Assembly (NCBI GenBank): GCA_946621635.1
Contig: CAMOOR010000002.1
Coordinates: forward strand, 1-64,000
Direction: 5' to 3'
DNA from: Colimorpha sp002372855
Lineage (GTDB): Bacteria > Bacteroidota > Bacteroidia > Bacteroidales > P3
Length of the DNA: 64,000 bases
Part shown: piece after piece, positions 7,362-14,815 of the stretch
How the letters are laid out: every line of letters starts with the position of its first letter
How positions within the stretch are numbered: the first letter of the stretch is position 1
The notes under the pieces: generated by a model
Databases searched by the model: none
Told to the model about the DNA's origin: nothing
The model's input: the letters and a program-made list of their open reading frames with translations, nothing else
Translations under genes and position numbers: made by a program

Positions 7362-8510
7362 ATGAAAAACATCATTGACAGAAGAAATGCGGAGTTTATT
7401 CCGTTGATTGAGGAATTTAAGAAAGAACTGGCGCATTTGAACATTAAAGGAATAACCGGGCCTCATTTCCCAGGAGTGGGTGAATGCTATGAAAATGCAA
7501 AGTATAGATTTGCCTTCTGCGGCATGGAGACCTACGGATGGAATGAGATGCAAGACTTCATGAGTAGAGATGCTAATGACTACTTGAAAGATTCGGACGA
7601 TTGTCTAAACCAATTCCAGCCGCTCGGGTGGGCTTCGAATTGGCATGCAACTTTCTGGGCATTTGTTTTCAAGTTTTTGGCAAGGTTCTATCATGTTGAT
7701 TTTTGCAAACTTGTGGATAAGAACGCCCCTGACAAAGAGGTACAATCCATTCTAAAAAGTTTTGTGTGGGCACAAGCCAACTCCATCGAGAGATATGAAG
7801 TGACAAGTCGGTGGGCAGGTGCAGAACAGCAGGCCTGGAATGCAGTAAAGACGGCTAGTAGAAAATTTGATGACTTGAACCATATTATCAACTCATGCGC
7901 GCCCAAAGTGGTTTTCATTGTCTATAGTGGAGCCAACGAGGACTATTTTATGAATGATGATACTCTAAGTAGTATGTACAACGTTGATGCAAAGCATAGG
8001 AAAAATTGTTTGAGATTATCCCATGCCGAGATTAAATATGACTATTACTATCTGCGCAATTCCTCCACCCACGTATTCAAACTCCCTCATCCTACATGGA
8101 TGGGGCTTTACAGCGGTATAGGTATCGATGCTTATGTGGACTCTTTGATTAAAGATATTGAAACGTACCATATTTGGGATTCGTTACCTGTTGATCAAGA
8201 TGAATTCACTTTCCCGAAAGCGGAGGAAAATCATCTGTGTTTGATTGATGAAAAATACCATATCATTGCGTCAATTGCCCACTCGTTGACTCAAAATAAT
8301 ATTGTCATGTATGGTGGCGACATAGCCAGCTTGTTTAAAATGAATAATATCCTCACTCAGTATGGCGCAGAATACTCTGAAGATAATAGTCGCGGAATAT
8401 TCAAAGTCATATCCAGTGCGTGGAAATACTATTATGATAAAAGCGATTTTCAGGCAGCATACGAGATTGCGCGCAGTTTTGTGAATAAGTATGGGGAGTA
8501 TGCGTATTAG
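7362..8510 (+). CDS. Possible uracil-DNA-glycosylase-fold protein
   Basis: 382 residues, not assigned to a named family. The order of segments resembles the UDG superfamily: a strand-loop FCGMETYGW near residue 52 in the place of motif 1, a middle helix FVWAQANSIER, a strand KVVFIVYSGA, and FKLPHPTWM near residue 243 in the place of the HPSP-like motif 2. The last 120 residues look like a separate helical region. It starts 32 nt after the PLD gene on the same strand and has no promoter of its own, so it probably belongs to the same operon. If it is a glycosylase, it could create abasic sites in modified phage DNA for the nucleases upstream. The fold call is inference from motif order only. 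Confidence 0.55.
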   Translation: MKNIIDRRNAEFIPLIEEFKKELAHLNIKGITGPHFPGVGECYENAKYRFAFCGMETYGWNEMQDFMSRDANDYLKDSDDCLNQFQPLGWASNWHATFWAFVFKFLARFYHVDFCKLVDKNAPDKEVQSILKSFVWAQANSIERYEVTSRWAGAEQQAWNAVKTASRKFDDLNHIINSCAPKVVFIVYSGANEDYFMNDDTLSSMYNVDAKHRKNCLRLSHAEIKYDYYYLRNSSTHVFKLPHPTWMGLYSGIGIDAYVDSLIKDIETYHIWDSLPVDQDEFTFPKAEENHLCLIDEKYHIIASIAHSLTQNNIVMYGGDIASLFKMNNILTQYGAEYSEDNSRGIFKVISSAWKYYYDKSDFQAAYEIARSFVNKYGEYAY

Positions 8511-8534
8511 CAAGTGAAAAGATTTTCTCAAATA

Positions 8535-8572
8535 GGTGTGTCGCGATGCGGCACACCTTTGTTGTATTTTTG
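8535..8572 (+). promoter_or_regulatory. Second copy of the palindromic operator plus promoter
   Basis: Arms GGTGTGTCGC and GCGGCACACC around GAT (8535-8557, one mismatch), then 7 nt to the -7 box TATTTTTG (8565-8572). Layout, loop and spacing match the element at 1258-1295; the two differ mainly by matched changes in both arms. Confidence 0.65.
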
Positions 8573-8600
8573 CAGTCGAAAACAAGAAAAGAAGTTAGTT

Positions 8601-10277
8601 ATGGAAACCGAGAGCAAAAAACAGAGTAGAAGTAAGTTGGACTTGCTTACGGCTGTAGAAAACATCGTAGATCTGTCGAAAGACTCCCAGTTGTCGCCGG
8701 AGTTCTATCGTAAGGCAAGTCGTTATATAAAACATATTTCAATGCGTCTTGAACTTACGAAAGAACAGAGTGTAATGTTGGCTTTGTTCATCGACCAGAG
8801 CGACGACTGCAATATCTGTGCAAGCGACATCGTCAAGGCAACAGGTTGCCGTACCACCCGAGTCATCCGCTACACCAACGACATAGACGTTCTGGTCAAT
8901 CGAGGGTTGATTGTCAGAAAACGGACTACCGATAGAGTTTCCTACCGTGTTCCTCTGGAGGTGGTTGATGCCTTTAAAGTTGATGAAGTATTTGCCCCTA
9001 GAAAAATGTCTGGGCTGACTTGCCGAGAGCTGTTCAATGAACTTGCCATAATAGTCGATATGGTTGACGACGATGAGATGGATTACAAATCTGCACGTGA
9101 ACGGTTTGTCATGTTGCTTGAAAGCAACCAACATTTATTATTTGTTCAAGCATTGAAAAAACACTGCCCTAATAGGTTTATGCAAGACGACCTGATACTG
9201 CTGCTGATGTTCTGCCATCTGTTTGTCAACGAAAACGACGATATGGTTGGTTTCCATGATATTGATTGTATGTTCAGCAAAAGCGAGATGCGTAGTATCA
9301 GATCGGATCTAGAAAGAGGAGAGAACGAATTACAAAACATGAAACTGGTGGAGTTCAGCAACAGTGACGGCATGGGGGAGCGCAACTATTTCCGTTTGAC
9401 CATGAAGGCCAAGCGAGAACTGCTCGACGAGCTGCAGCTTGCATCACTGGAAGCCTCCAAGTCGCTCCGCAACATGCTTAAGTCTACAGACATCAAACCT
9501 CGCACGCTATTCTATTCGAAGGAAATAACCCACAGCATCGATGACTTGGCAGGCCTGCTTGACGAGAAGAACTACATCGATATCCATACCCGTCTGCAGG
9601 AGCAGGGGTTCCGTTGCGGTTTCACATGTCTCTTCTACGGTGCACCGGGCACCGGAAAGACCGAGACGGTGATGCAGTTGGCGCGCCGCACGGGACGCGA
9701 CATCATGCAGGTCAACATCGCCGAGATGAAGAGTTGCTGGGTGGGTGAGAGCGAGAAGAACATCAAAGCGCTGTTTGACACCTACCGCCAGCGTGTCGGC
9801 GAAAGCCGCATTGCACCTATACTGCTCTTCAATGAGGCCGATGCCATCATTGGCAAACGGCAGGAAGGCGCTGAACGTGCCGTGGATAAGATGGAGAACT
9901 CGCTACAGAACATTATTCTGCAAGAGATGGAAAGCTTAGACGGCATACTCATAGCCACCACCAACCTCGCACAGAATATGGACAAGGCCTTCGAGCGCCG
10001 CTTTCTCTACAAGATTCGTTTCGACAAGCCCACCGTCGAAGCCCGCACCGCCATCTGGCGCGAGATGATGCCCACCCTAGATATGGCTGACGCCAAGAAA
10101 CTGGCCGAGCGTTACGACTTCAGCGGCGGACAGATAGAGAATATCGCCCGCCACTACGCCATCGACGCCATCCTCCATGGGAACGCCGTTCCCACCGCCG
10201 AGAATCTGGCATCGCATTGCGACTCCGAGCGTATCGACCAATCTGCATACAACAAACGAATTGGTTTCAACTTTTAA
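8601..10277 (+). CDS. AAA+ ATPase with winged-helix-like N-terminal region
   Basis: 558 residues. The last 230 residues are an AAA module of the Vps4/FtsH/SpoVK type: Walker A GAPGTGKTE near 347-355, Walker B ILLFNEADAI near 407-416, and a sensor region IATTNL. The arginine-rich ERRFLYKIRF segment follows. The N-terminal 300 residues include DIVKATGCRTTRVIRYTNDI and VNRGLIVRKR, which look like winged-helix DNA-binding repeats. The ATG at 8601 follows the -7 box at 8565-8572; the longer frame from 8514 would begin before the promoter. It has its own operator-bearing promoter, and the next gene starts 13 nt after its stop. Role is probably remodelling of a protein or DNA complex. Confidence 0.85.
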   Translation: METESKKQSRSKLDLLTAVENIVDLSKDSQLSPEFYRKASRYIKHISMRLELTKEQSVMLALFIDQSDDCNICASDIVKATGCRTTRVIRYTNDIDVLVNRGLIVRKRTTDRVSYRVPLEVVDAFKVDEVFAPRKMSGLTCRELFNELAIIVDMVDDDEMDYKSARERFVMLLESNQHLLFVQALKKHCPNRFMQDDLILLLMFCHLFVNENDDMVGFHDIDCMFSKSEMRSIRSDLERGENELQNMKLVEFSNSDGMGERNYFRLTMKAKRELLDELQLASLEASKSLRNMLKSTDIKPRTLFYSKEITHSIDDLAGLLDEKNYIDIHTRLQEQGFRCGFTCLFYGAPGTGKTETVMQLARRTGRDIMQVNIAEMKSCWVGESEKNIKALFDTYRQRVGESRIAPILLFNEADAIIGKRQEGAERAVDKMENSLQNIILQEMESLDGILIATTNLAQNMDKAFERRFLYKIRFDKPTVEARTAIWREMMPTLDMADAKKLAERYDFSGGQIENIARHYAIDAILHGNAVPTAENLASHCDSERIDQSAYNKRIGFNF

Positions 10278-10290
10278 AACATAAAACACG

Positions 10291-10680
10291 ATGAGTAAAC
10301 AGATGACATTTCGCGCAAGGCAAAGGAAACTGAAACGCAAGATCCGCAACGAAGAATGGTCCCGGTTGATGGGCAACCACCGGGCCGTGGGAATCGAGGA
10401 GGCGTGGAATCTTGAGGTATATGCTGCCAAGTACATCTCTCCTCGGCTTAAGCTATTGAGGAAGATAACACACGGATACCCCTACGAACTCAACCGGCAA
10501 TGTCCGGAAGGCAACGATGCTTTTGAGTGCTGGCAGTCAATGCTCGACAAGATGCTCTTCGCATTCGAGTACTACGGCGACCTCTATGCCCGCCGCCTCG
10601 TCACTACCAAAGAAGAGCAAATTCGGGTAAAGGAAGGTTTACGCCTTTTCGCCGAATGGTATGAACATTTATGGTATTGA
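10291..10680 (+). CDS. Hypothetical basic protein downstream of the AAA+ gene
   Basis: 129 residues, family not recognised. The N-terminus is strongly basic (RARQRKLKRKIR), compatible with nucleic-acid binding. The rest is aromatic-rich and ends in YEHLWY. It starts 13 nt after the AAA+ ATPase on the same strand with no promoter between, so it is likely cotranscribed and may be a partner of the ATPase. No signal peptide was seen. Confidence 0.65.
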   Translation: MSKQMTFRARQRKLKRKIRNEEWSRLMGNHRAVGIEEAWNLEVYAAKYISPRLKLLRKITHGYPYELNRQCPEGNDAFECWQSMLDKMLFAFEYYGDLYARRLVTTKEEQIRVKEGLRLFAEWYEHLWY

Positions 10681-10721
10681 TAAAATCCAGCATTTATTCG
10701 AGTTGATAATAAAAAAACATT

Positions 10722-10859
10722 ATGGAAAAAATCATTTCACCCACAGAACCCAGAAAAGCCTGGGAAGGTGGCTTAAAAATAGCACTATGTCATAATTTTA
10801 CACACACATTTTGTATTTTTGCATCCCGTAAAAAACAACACATAATGTATCACAATTAA
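10722..10859 (+). other. Short ORF, probably a gene remnant
   Basis: 45 codons starting MEKIISPTEPRKAWEGGLKI. The opening resembles the first residues of small antitoxin-like proteins of Bacteroidales, but the frame then runs through a -7 box (TATTTTTG, 10814-10821) and ends. It may be the stump of a deleted small gene, or not a gene at all. Confidence 0.25.
10814..10821 (+). promoter_or_regulatory. -7 box before the 10872 gene
   Basis: TATTTTTG about 50 nt before the ATG at 10872. No palindrome like those at 1258 and 8535 is present. Confidence 0.55.
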
Positions 10860-10871
10860 AATTTAAAGATT

Positions 10872-11093
10872 ATGAGCAAAGTTTTCAGAATTACACCCAA
10901 AGCGGTGCGCAGAGTTAACGGAACGGTACTGACTCCCGAAATGTCCGTGGTGGTCACAACCAAAATCCAAACAACCGACCCCTTCTGTAACGGGGCAGAC
11001 GAAATCCAGGAGGCATACATGAGGTTGTACGGCTTCGACTTCAAGAAAGCCGGCTGCAACAGCGTCCACTTCACTGTGGAACGATTAGATTGA
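10872..11093 (+). CDS. Small hypothetical protein
   Basis: 73 residues (MSKVFRITPKAVRRVNG at the start), not recognised. It has mixed strand-like composition and a conserved look (VVVTTKIQTTDPF, YMRLYGFDFKKAGC). It is preceded by a promoter at 10814-10821 and its stop codon lies 5 nt before the ATG of the next gene, so the two are probably one transcription unit. Confidence 0.6.
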   Translation: MSKVFRITPKAVRRVNGTVLTPEMSVVVTTKIQTTDPFCNGADEIQEAYMRLYGFDFKKAGCNSVHFTVERLD

Positions 11094-11098
11094 GCCCT

Positions 11099-11440
11099 AT
11101 GACCTTGTACACAGCTATACCAATCATCACGACATCGGAGGGCGGCACCCTCAACATAAAGGTGCTGCCCCTCACCCCGGAGTATATCGATGCCCGGCTG
11201 GCAGAGCTGGCAATACCAGCAGAGTTCAACTACGATGTAAGAGAGTATGAGGCGCTCATCCAATGTGCTTCATCACACAAAGATGCTGTCGACAGGCTTA
11301 AATGGCGGTTCGGATTGGGACCTCAGGAGGCAGAATTCCTGTTGAGCCTCACTATCGAGGAAAAGAAGGTGTATTTTGTCCAAGAGAACTGCGAGGCGGA
11401 AATCAGACGTTGGAAAGCATTGAAAGAGATTATTTTGTAA
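11099..11440 (+). CDS. Small hypothetical protein, pair with the 10872 gene
   Basis: 113 residues from the ATG at 11099 (MTLYTAIPIITTSEGG). The alternative TTG at 11090 overlaps the previous stop. The C-terminal half is helical and charged (DRLKWRFGLGPQEAEFLLSLT). No motif was recognised. Its tight spacing with the 73-residue gene upstream suggests a two-protein module of unknown role. Confidence 0.6.
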   Translation: MTLYTAIPIITTSEGGTLNIKVLPLTPEYIDARLAELAIPAEFNYDVREYEALIQCASSHKDAVDRLKWRFGLGPQEAEFLLSLTIEEKKVYFVQENCEAEIRRWKALKEIIL

Positions 11441-11499
11441 CATTTTCTGTTCTTTGCATACTATATTGATGAAAACAATAAAAAAGCAAAAAACACGTT

Positions 11500-12504
11500 A
11501 TGAGAAGTATGGAGAACATCAACGACAAGATAATCATCTATCAGACCTACGACGGGCAAACTCAAATTGATGTCCGTTTGGAAAATGAAACCGTGTGGCT
11601 GACACAGGCACAGATGGCGTTGCTCTTTGAGAAAACGCCGCAGAATATAACTATGCATATACGAAATGCTTATAGCGAGGGTGAATTGGATGAACGTGCA
11701 ACTTGTAAGGAATTCTTACAAGTTCGAAGGGAAGGTGTAAGAGAAATAAAGCGTATGCAAAAGTTTTATGACCTTGATGTCATTATCTCTGTTGGCTATC
11801 GCGTGAAAAGTCAGCGAGGCACTGCATTCCGTATCTGGGCAAGAAATGTATTGAAGGACTATCTCGTCAAGGGCTATGCTGTGAACGAGCGCATCCACAA
11901 GGAGCAGATTGGCGAGCTGCGGCAACTGGTGGGTATGCTCGGACGGACCATACAAAACCAGCCGCTGCTTTCGACCGACGAGACCAATGCACTCTTCGAC
12001 GTGGTGACCGACTACACCTACGCCCTCGACACCCTCGACAGTTACGACTACCAGCGGCTCACCGTCAGCGACACCACCAGCGAGGCTCCTTTCCGTGCCA
12101 CCTACGACAACGCCATGCAGGCCATCCACTCGTTGAAGGAACGTTTCGGCGAGAGCATCCTTTTCGGTAACGAGAAGGACGAGTCGTTCAAGAGCTCCAT
12201 CGGGCAGATCTACCAGACCTTCGACGGTGTGGAGCTCTACCCCAGCACCGAAGAGAAGGCCGCCATGCTGCTCTATCTCGTCACCAAGAACCATTCGTTC
12301 AGCGACGGCAACAAACGCATCGCCGCCACGCTGTTCTTGTGGTTTCTGAACAACAACCGCATCCTCTACCGCGAGGACGGCAGCAAGCGCATCGCCGACA
12401 ACACCCTTGTGGCCCTCACGCTGATGATTGCCGAGAGCCGCCCTGAGGAGAAGGATGTGATGGTGAAGGTGGTGGTGAACCTTATCAACAAGAACAACCT
12501 ATGA
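11500..12504 (+). CDS. RhuM-Fic fusion protein
   Basis: 334 residues. The N-terminal half is of the RhuM family (ETVWLTQAQMALLFEKTPQN and DVIISVGYRVKSQRGTAFRIWA). The C-terminal half is a Fic/Doc domain with the active-site motif HSFSDGNKR at about 265-273. Fic domains transfer AMP or similar groups to target proteins, and RhuM-like domains are common in toxin and defence neighbourhoods. An in-frame ATG at 11509 is an alternative start. The stop overlaps the WYL gene's ATG (ATGA), so regulator and enzyme are translationally coupled. No inhibitory-helix motif was identified with confidence. Confidence 0.85.
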   Translation: MRSMENINDKIIIYQTYDGQTQIDVRLENETVWLTQAQMALLFEKTPQNITMHIRNAYSEGELDERATCKEFLQVRREGVREIKRMQKFYDLDVIISVGYRVKSQRGTAFRIWARNVLKDYLVKGYAVNERIHKEQIGELRQLVGMLGRTIQNQPLLSTDETNALFDVVTDYTYALDTLDSYDYQRLTVSDTTSEAPFRATYDNAMQAIHSLKERFGESILFGNEKDESFKSSIGQIYQTFDGVELYPSTEEKAAMLLYLVTKNHSFSDGNKRIAATLFLWFLNNNRILYREDGSKRIADNTLVALTLMIAESRPEEKDVMVKVVVNLINKNNL

Positions 12505-13391
12505 ACGTACTGAAGAAATACACCTGGCTGGTGGGGACGCTGATGCGTGCGGGCGACAAGGGCCTGACGCTGGAACAGATTGCAGATCGCTGGAACGCCA
12601 CGGACGAACTGCATGAAGAGGGCGCCTTCGCACGGCGCAGTTTCCACCGCCACCGCAACGAGATTCTCGACCTCTTCGGCATCGAGGTTGAGTGTTACAT
12701 GGACGGTGGTCAGTATCGCTACCGTCTGGCCGACGACGGAGGCAGGGAGTACTTCCGCCAGTGGATGATGGATTCCATAGCGGTGCATCATGTCGTGGCT
12801 GACAGCCGCGAAGCGGCACAGTATATCATGGTGGAAACCACGGACAGCCGAATGCTTCCGGCGCTCTTGGAGGCGTTGAAGGAGCACCGCACGCTGAAAT
12901 TTACGTATGCGCCCTACTGGAGCGAAGCACCCTACGACTACAGTGGTGTGCAGCCCTATGCCCTCAAGATGTTCGAACGGCGGTGGTACCTCATCGCCCG
13001 CCGTGACGGCGACTACCGCATCTTCGCCCTCGACCGCATGTCGAAGGTGGAGCAGCAGGCGGAAACCTACAAGCGCGACCCGAAGTTCGACCTGAAGAAG
13101 ATGTTCGAAGGTGTCTACGGCATCATTGTGGACGATACACCCACGGAGTCCATCCGTCTGAAAGTGGACGCCTATCAAGCCAACTACCTGCGCTCGCTGC
13201 CCCTGCACAGCAGCCAGCACGAACTGAAGCGCACCGAAGAGTATTCCATTTTCTCTCTGCGTGTGCGTCCCACCTACGACTTCAAACAGAAACTCCTCTC
13301 CCTCGGCAGCACCGTCGAGGTGCTCCAACCCGAAAGTCTCCGTGCCGACATGCGTGGCGAGATACAGGAGATGGTGAAAAAATATCGCTAA
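12501..13391 (+). CDS. WYL-domain transcriptional regulator
   Basis: 296 residues. An N-terminal helix-turn-helix region (LTLEQIADRWN, then a basic FHRHRNEIL helix) is followed by a WYL domain around residues 130-210, with YALKMFERRWYLIARR and FALDRM, and a C-terminal extension. WYL proteins bind ligands such as nucleic acid and control defence operons (BrxR/CapW type). It overlaps the RhuM-Fic gene by 4 nt. It is the only clear HTH-plus-sensor protein in the island and a candidate binder of the paired palindromes at 1258 and 8535, or of the inverted repeat at 13446. That assignment is inference. Confidence 0.85.
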   Translation: MNVLKKYTWLVGTLMRAGDKGLTLEQIADRWNATDELHEEGAFARRSFHRHRNEILDLFGIEVECYMDGGQYRYRLADDGGREYFRQWMMDSIAVHHVVADSREAAQYIMVETTDSRMLPALLEALKEHRTLKFTYAPYWSEAPYDYSGVQPYALKMFERRWYLIARRDGDYRIFALDRMSKVEQQAETYKRDPKFDLKKMFEGVYGIIVDDTPTESIRLKVDAYQANYLRSLPLHSSQHELKRTEEYSIFSLRVRPTYDFKQKLLSLGSTVEVLQPESLRADMRGEIQEMVKKYR

Positions 13392-13445
13392 ATGTCGATT
13401 GAGTGAACGCTTTAAGCACTTGATTAATATGTATATATGATTATT

Positions 13446-13472
13446 ATGCGAATTGCATAATGCAATTCGCAT
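13446..13472. promoter_or_regulatory. Perfect 13-bp inverted repeat behind the WYL gene
   Basis: Arms ATGCGAATTGCAT and ATGCAATTCGCAT with a 1-nt centre. No T tract follows, so an operator is more likely than a terminator. A promoter-like GTGTCTTTAC lies about 40 nt further on. From 13392 to 14017 no convincing gene is seen. Confidence 0.5.
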
Positions 13473-13638
13473 ATTTTAATATGCATAATATGAGAAAACG
13501 TTCGTGTCTTTACCTAAAAAGCAGATGGGAATAGAGGCAGTATGCAGGACTTTCAGCCGTGGGCGTTGTGCCGTACTACGAAGGAGTCATGGAGTTGCCC
13601 TATAGGAATCATGGAGGCACGTAAAATATGATTAAAGT

Positions 13639-13662
13639 TTGAGTAAAAGGGGAGTAAAACCT
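13639..13662. repeat. Period-11 repeat (GAGTAAAA units)
   Basis: Two 11-nt units of the GAGTAAAA type. Related 11-nt units occur at 34100-34121 and, inverted, at 41822-41865. Confidence 0.5.
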
Positions 13663-13703
13663 AAAGACAATTTAGACGGGTGTCTTAACCTGAAAAAAGT
13701 TGA

Positions 13704-13856
13704 CACTTTTTAGTCGCACTTTCTGTATCAGCAATACACTTTTTAGTCGCACTTTCTGTATCAGCAATACACTTTTTAGTCGCACTTTTTGTATCAACGA
13801 TACACTTTTTAGTCGCACTTTCTGTATCGGCGATACACTTTTTAGCCGCACTTTAC
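13704..13856. repeat. 33-bp tandem repeat, five units
   Basis: Five head-to-tail units beginning ACACTTTTTAGTCGCACTTT, with small differences between copies. The unit is 11 codons long and stays open on the minus strand, where it would read KVRLKSVLLIQ five times (13672-13899). There is no good start context and no homology I recognise, so it is listed as a repeat and not a gene. Confidence 0.85.
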
Positions 13857-13929
13857 TATTTGCAGCGCTGTCTCGGGTTCGTCCAATGGGCAATAACAAA
13901 CCACTACGTTCTACAAGACAAGCAATTAC

Positions 13930-13970
13930 AAAAGTTCACAAATTTGTGGCCCACAAATTTGTGAACTTTT
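13930..13970. terminator. 20-bp perfect hairpin
   Basis: Arms of 20 nt (13930-13949 and 13951-13970, from AAAAGTTCACAAATTTGTGG) with a single C between them, followed by GAATTTTT. It may act as a bidirectional terminator separating the island from the next operon; it is unusually long for that. Confidence 0.55.
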
Positions 13971-14017
13971 GAATTTTTCGTCTAAATGACGCCGGGATAG
14001 TGTTTAAACATTTTTAT

Positions 14018-14048
14018 TTTGTAGAATGCACGAAAAAGTGTATCTTTG
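14018..14048 (+). promoter_or_regulatory. Promoter of the nucleotidyltransferase operon
   Basis: TTTG at 14018-14021 and TATCTTTG at 14041-14048, spaced 19 nt. Confidence 0.75.
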
Positions 14049-14074
14049 CATTTCATTTTGGAATTGCAAACAAC

Positions 14075-14815
14075 ATGGAAGGATTTATACTTGCGGCAGG
14101 ACTGGGGACACGGCTGAGGCCGCTGACGAACGACAGGCCGAAGGCGCTGGTGGAAGTGGAGAGTGGAGAGTGGAGAGTGGAGAGTGGAGAGTGGAGAGTG
14201 GAGAACGGGGAGCGGAGAACGCTGCTCGAGATGGCTATCCACAGGCTGGAGGAGGCCGGGATCGGGCACATCGTGGTCAACGTGCACCACTTCGGCGAGA
14301 AGGTAATCGACTTCATCGGCTCGCACCGTTGGCAGGCCCGCATCGACATCAGCGACGAGCGCCAGCTGCTGCTGGACACCGGCGGGGGGCTGAAGAAGGC
14401 CTCGCAGCTGTTCTCCGGGAAGGAGAATGTGCTGGTGCACAATGTGGACATACTGTCGGAGATAGACCTGCGCGACGTGGAGCGTAGGCACCGCGAGGAG
14501 GGCAACCTGGTGACCCTCTGCGTGAGCCAGCGCGCCACCAAACGCCTGCTGCGCTTCGACAAGAAAGGACATCTCGCCGGACGCACAGATGCCGACGACC
14601 CCGGCGGACTGGCCTTCAGCGGCATCAGCGTGGTGTCGCCGGAGCTGTTCCCGCTGCTGCCCGAGGCGGACCACCCCTACCCCATCATCGACGAATACAT
14701 ACGCCTGTCGGCCGAAGGCCACGGCATAGGCTGCTACCGCCACAGCGCCGAGCACTGGCTCGACGTGGGCAAACCCGAAACCCTTGAAAAAGCAAGACTA
14801 TGGATGCATTCCTGA
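14075..14815 (+). CDS. Sugar-1-phosphate nucleotidyltransferase family protein
   Basis: 246 residues. The signature GLGTRLRP at 9-16 and PKALVEV that follows place it in the NTP-transferase family (MurU / mannose-1-phosphate guanylyltransferase-like), which activates sugar phosphates with an NTP in the cytoplasm. LLDTGGGLKKA and VHNVDI match the substrate and metal-binding region. The ATG at 14075 follows the promoter at 14018-14048; upstream residues of the longer frame are untranslated leader. A run of seven GTGGAGA units lies in frame between the PKALVEV loop and TLLEMAI, adding about 17 residues (ESGEWRV repeated) that relatives lack. It overlaps the next gene by 16 nt. The sugar is not evident. 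Confidence 0.85.
   Translation: MEGFILAAGLGTRLRPLTNDRPKALVEVESGEWRVESGEWRVENGERRTLLEMAIHRLEEAGIGHIVVNVHHFGEKVIDFIGSHRWQARIDISDERQLLLDTGGGLKKASQLFSGKENVLVHNVDILSEIDLRDVERRHREEGNLVTLCVSQRATKRLLRFDKKGHLAGRTDADDPGGLAFSGISVVSPELFPLLPEADHPYPIIDEYIRLSAEGHGIGCYRHSAEHWLDVGKPETLEKARLWMHS
14156..14204 (+). repeat. In-frame period-7 array inside the nucleotidyltransferase
   Basis: Seven uninterrupted GTGGAGA units. The array reads through as ESGEWRV repeats, directly after the conserved PKALVEV motif. Confidence 0.9.

Noticed and set aside
1..13391. Integrative element with integrase near tRNA-Asp/tmRNA (a common insertion target)
   Set aside because: No integrase, no repeat of the tRNA or tmRNA 3' end elsewhere in the window, and no transposase. 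The island's mode of arrival cannot be read here.
13540..13629. Short ORF (MQDFQPWALC and on) in the gene-free stretch after the WYL gene
   Set aside because: 29 codons, no homology recognised, no good promoter. Not distinguishable from chance.
13672..13899. Minus-strand 75-residue ORF with KVRLKSVLLIQ repeats as a protein-coding gene
   Set aside because: The frame is fully explained by a 33-bp tandem repeat whose length is a multiple of three. There is no promoter and no recognisable homologue.
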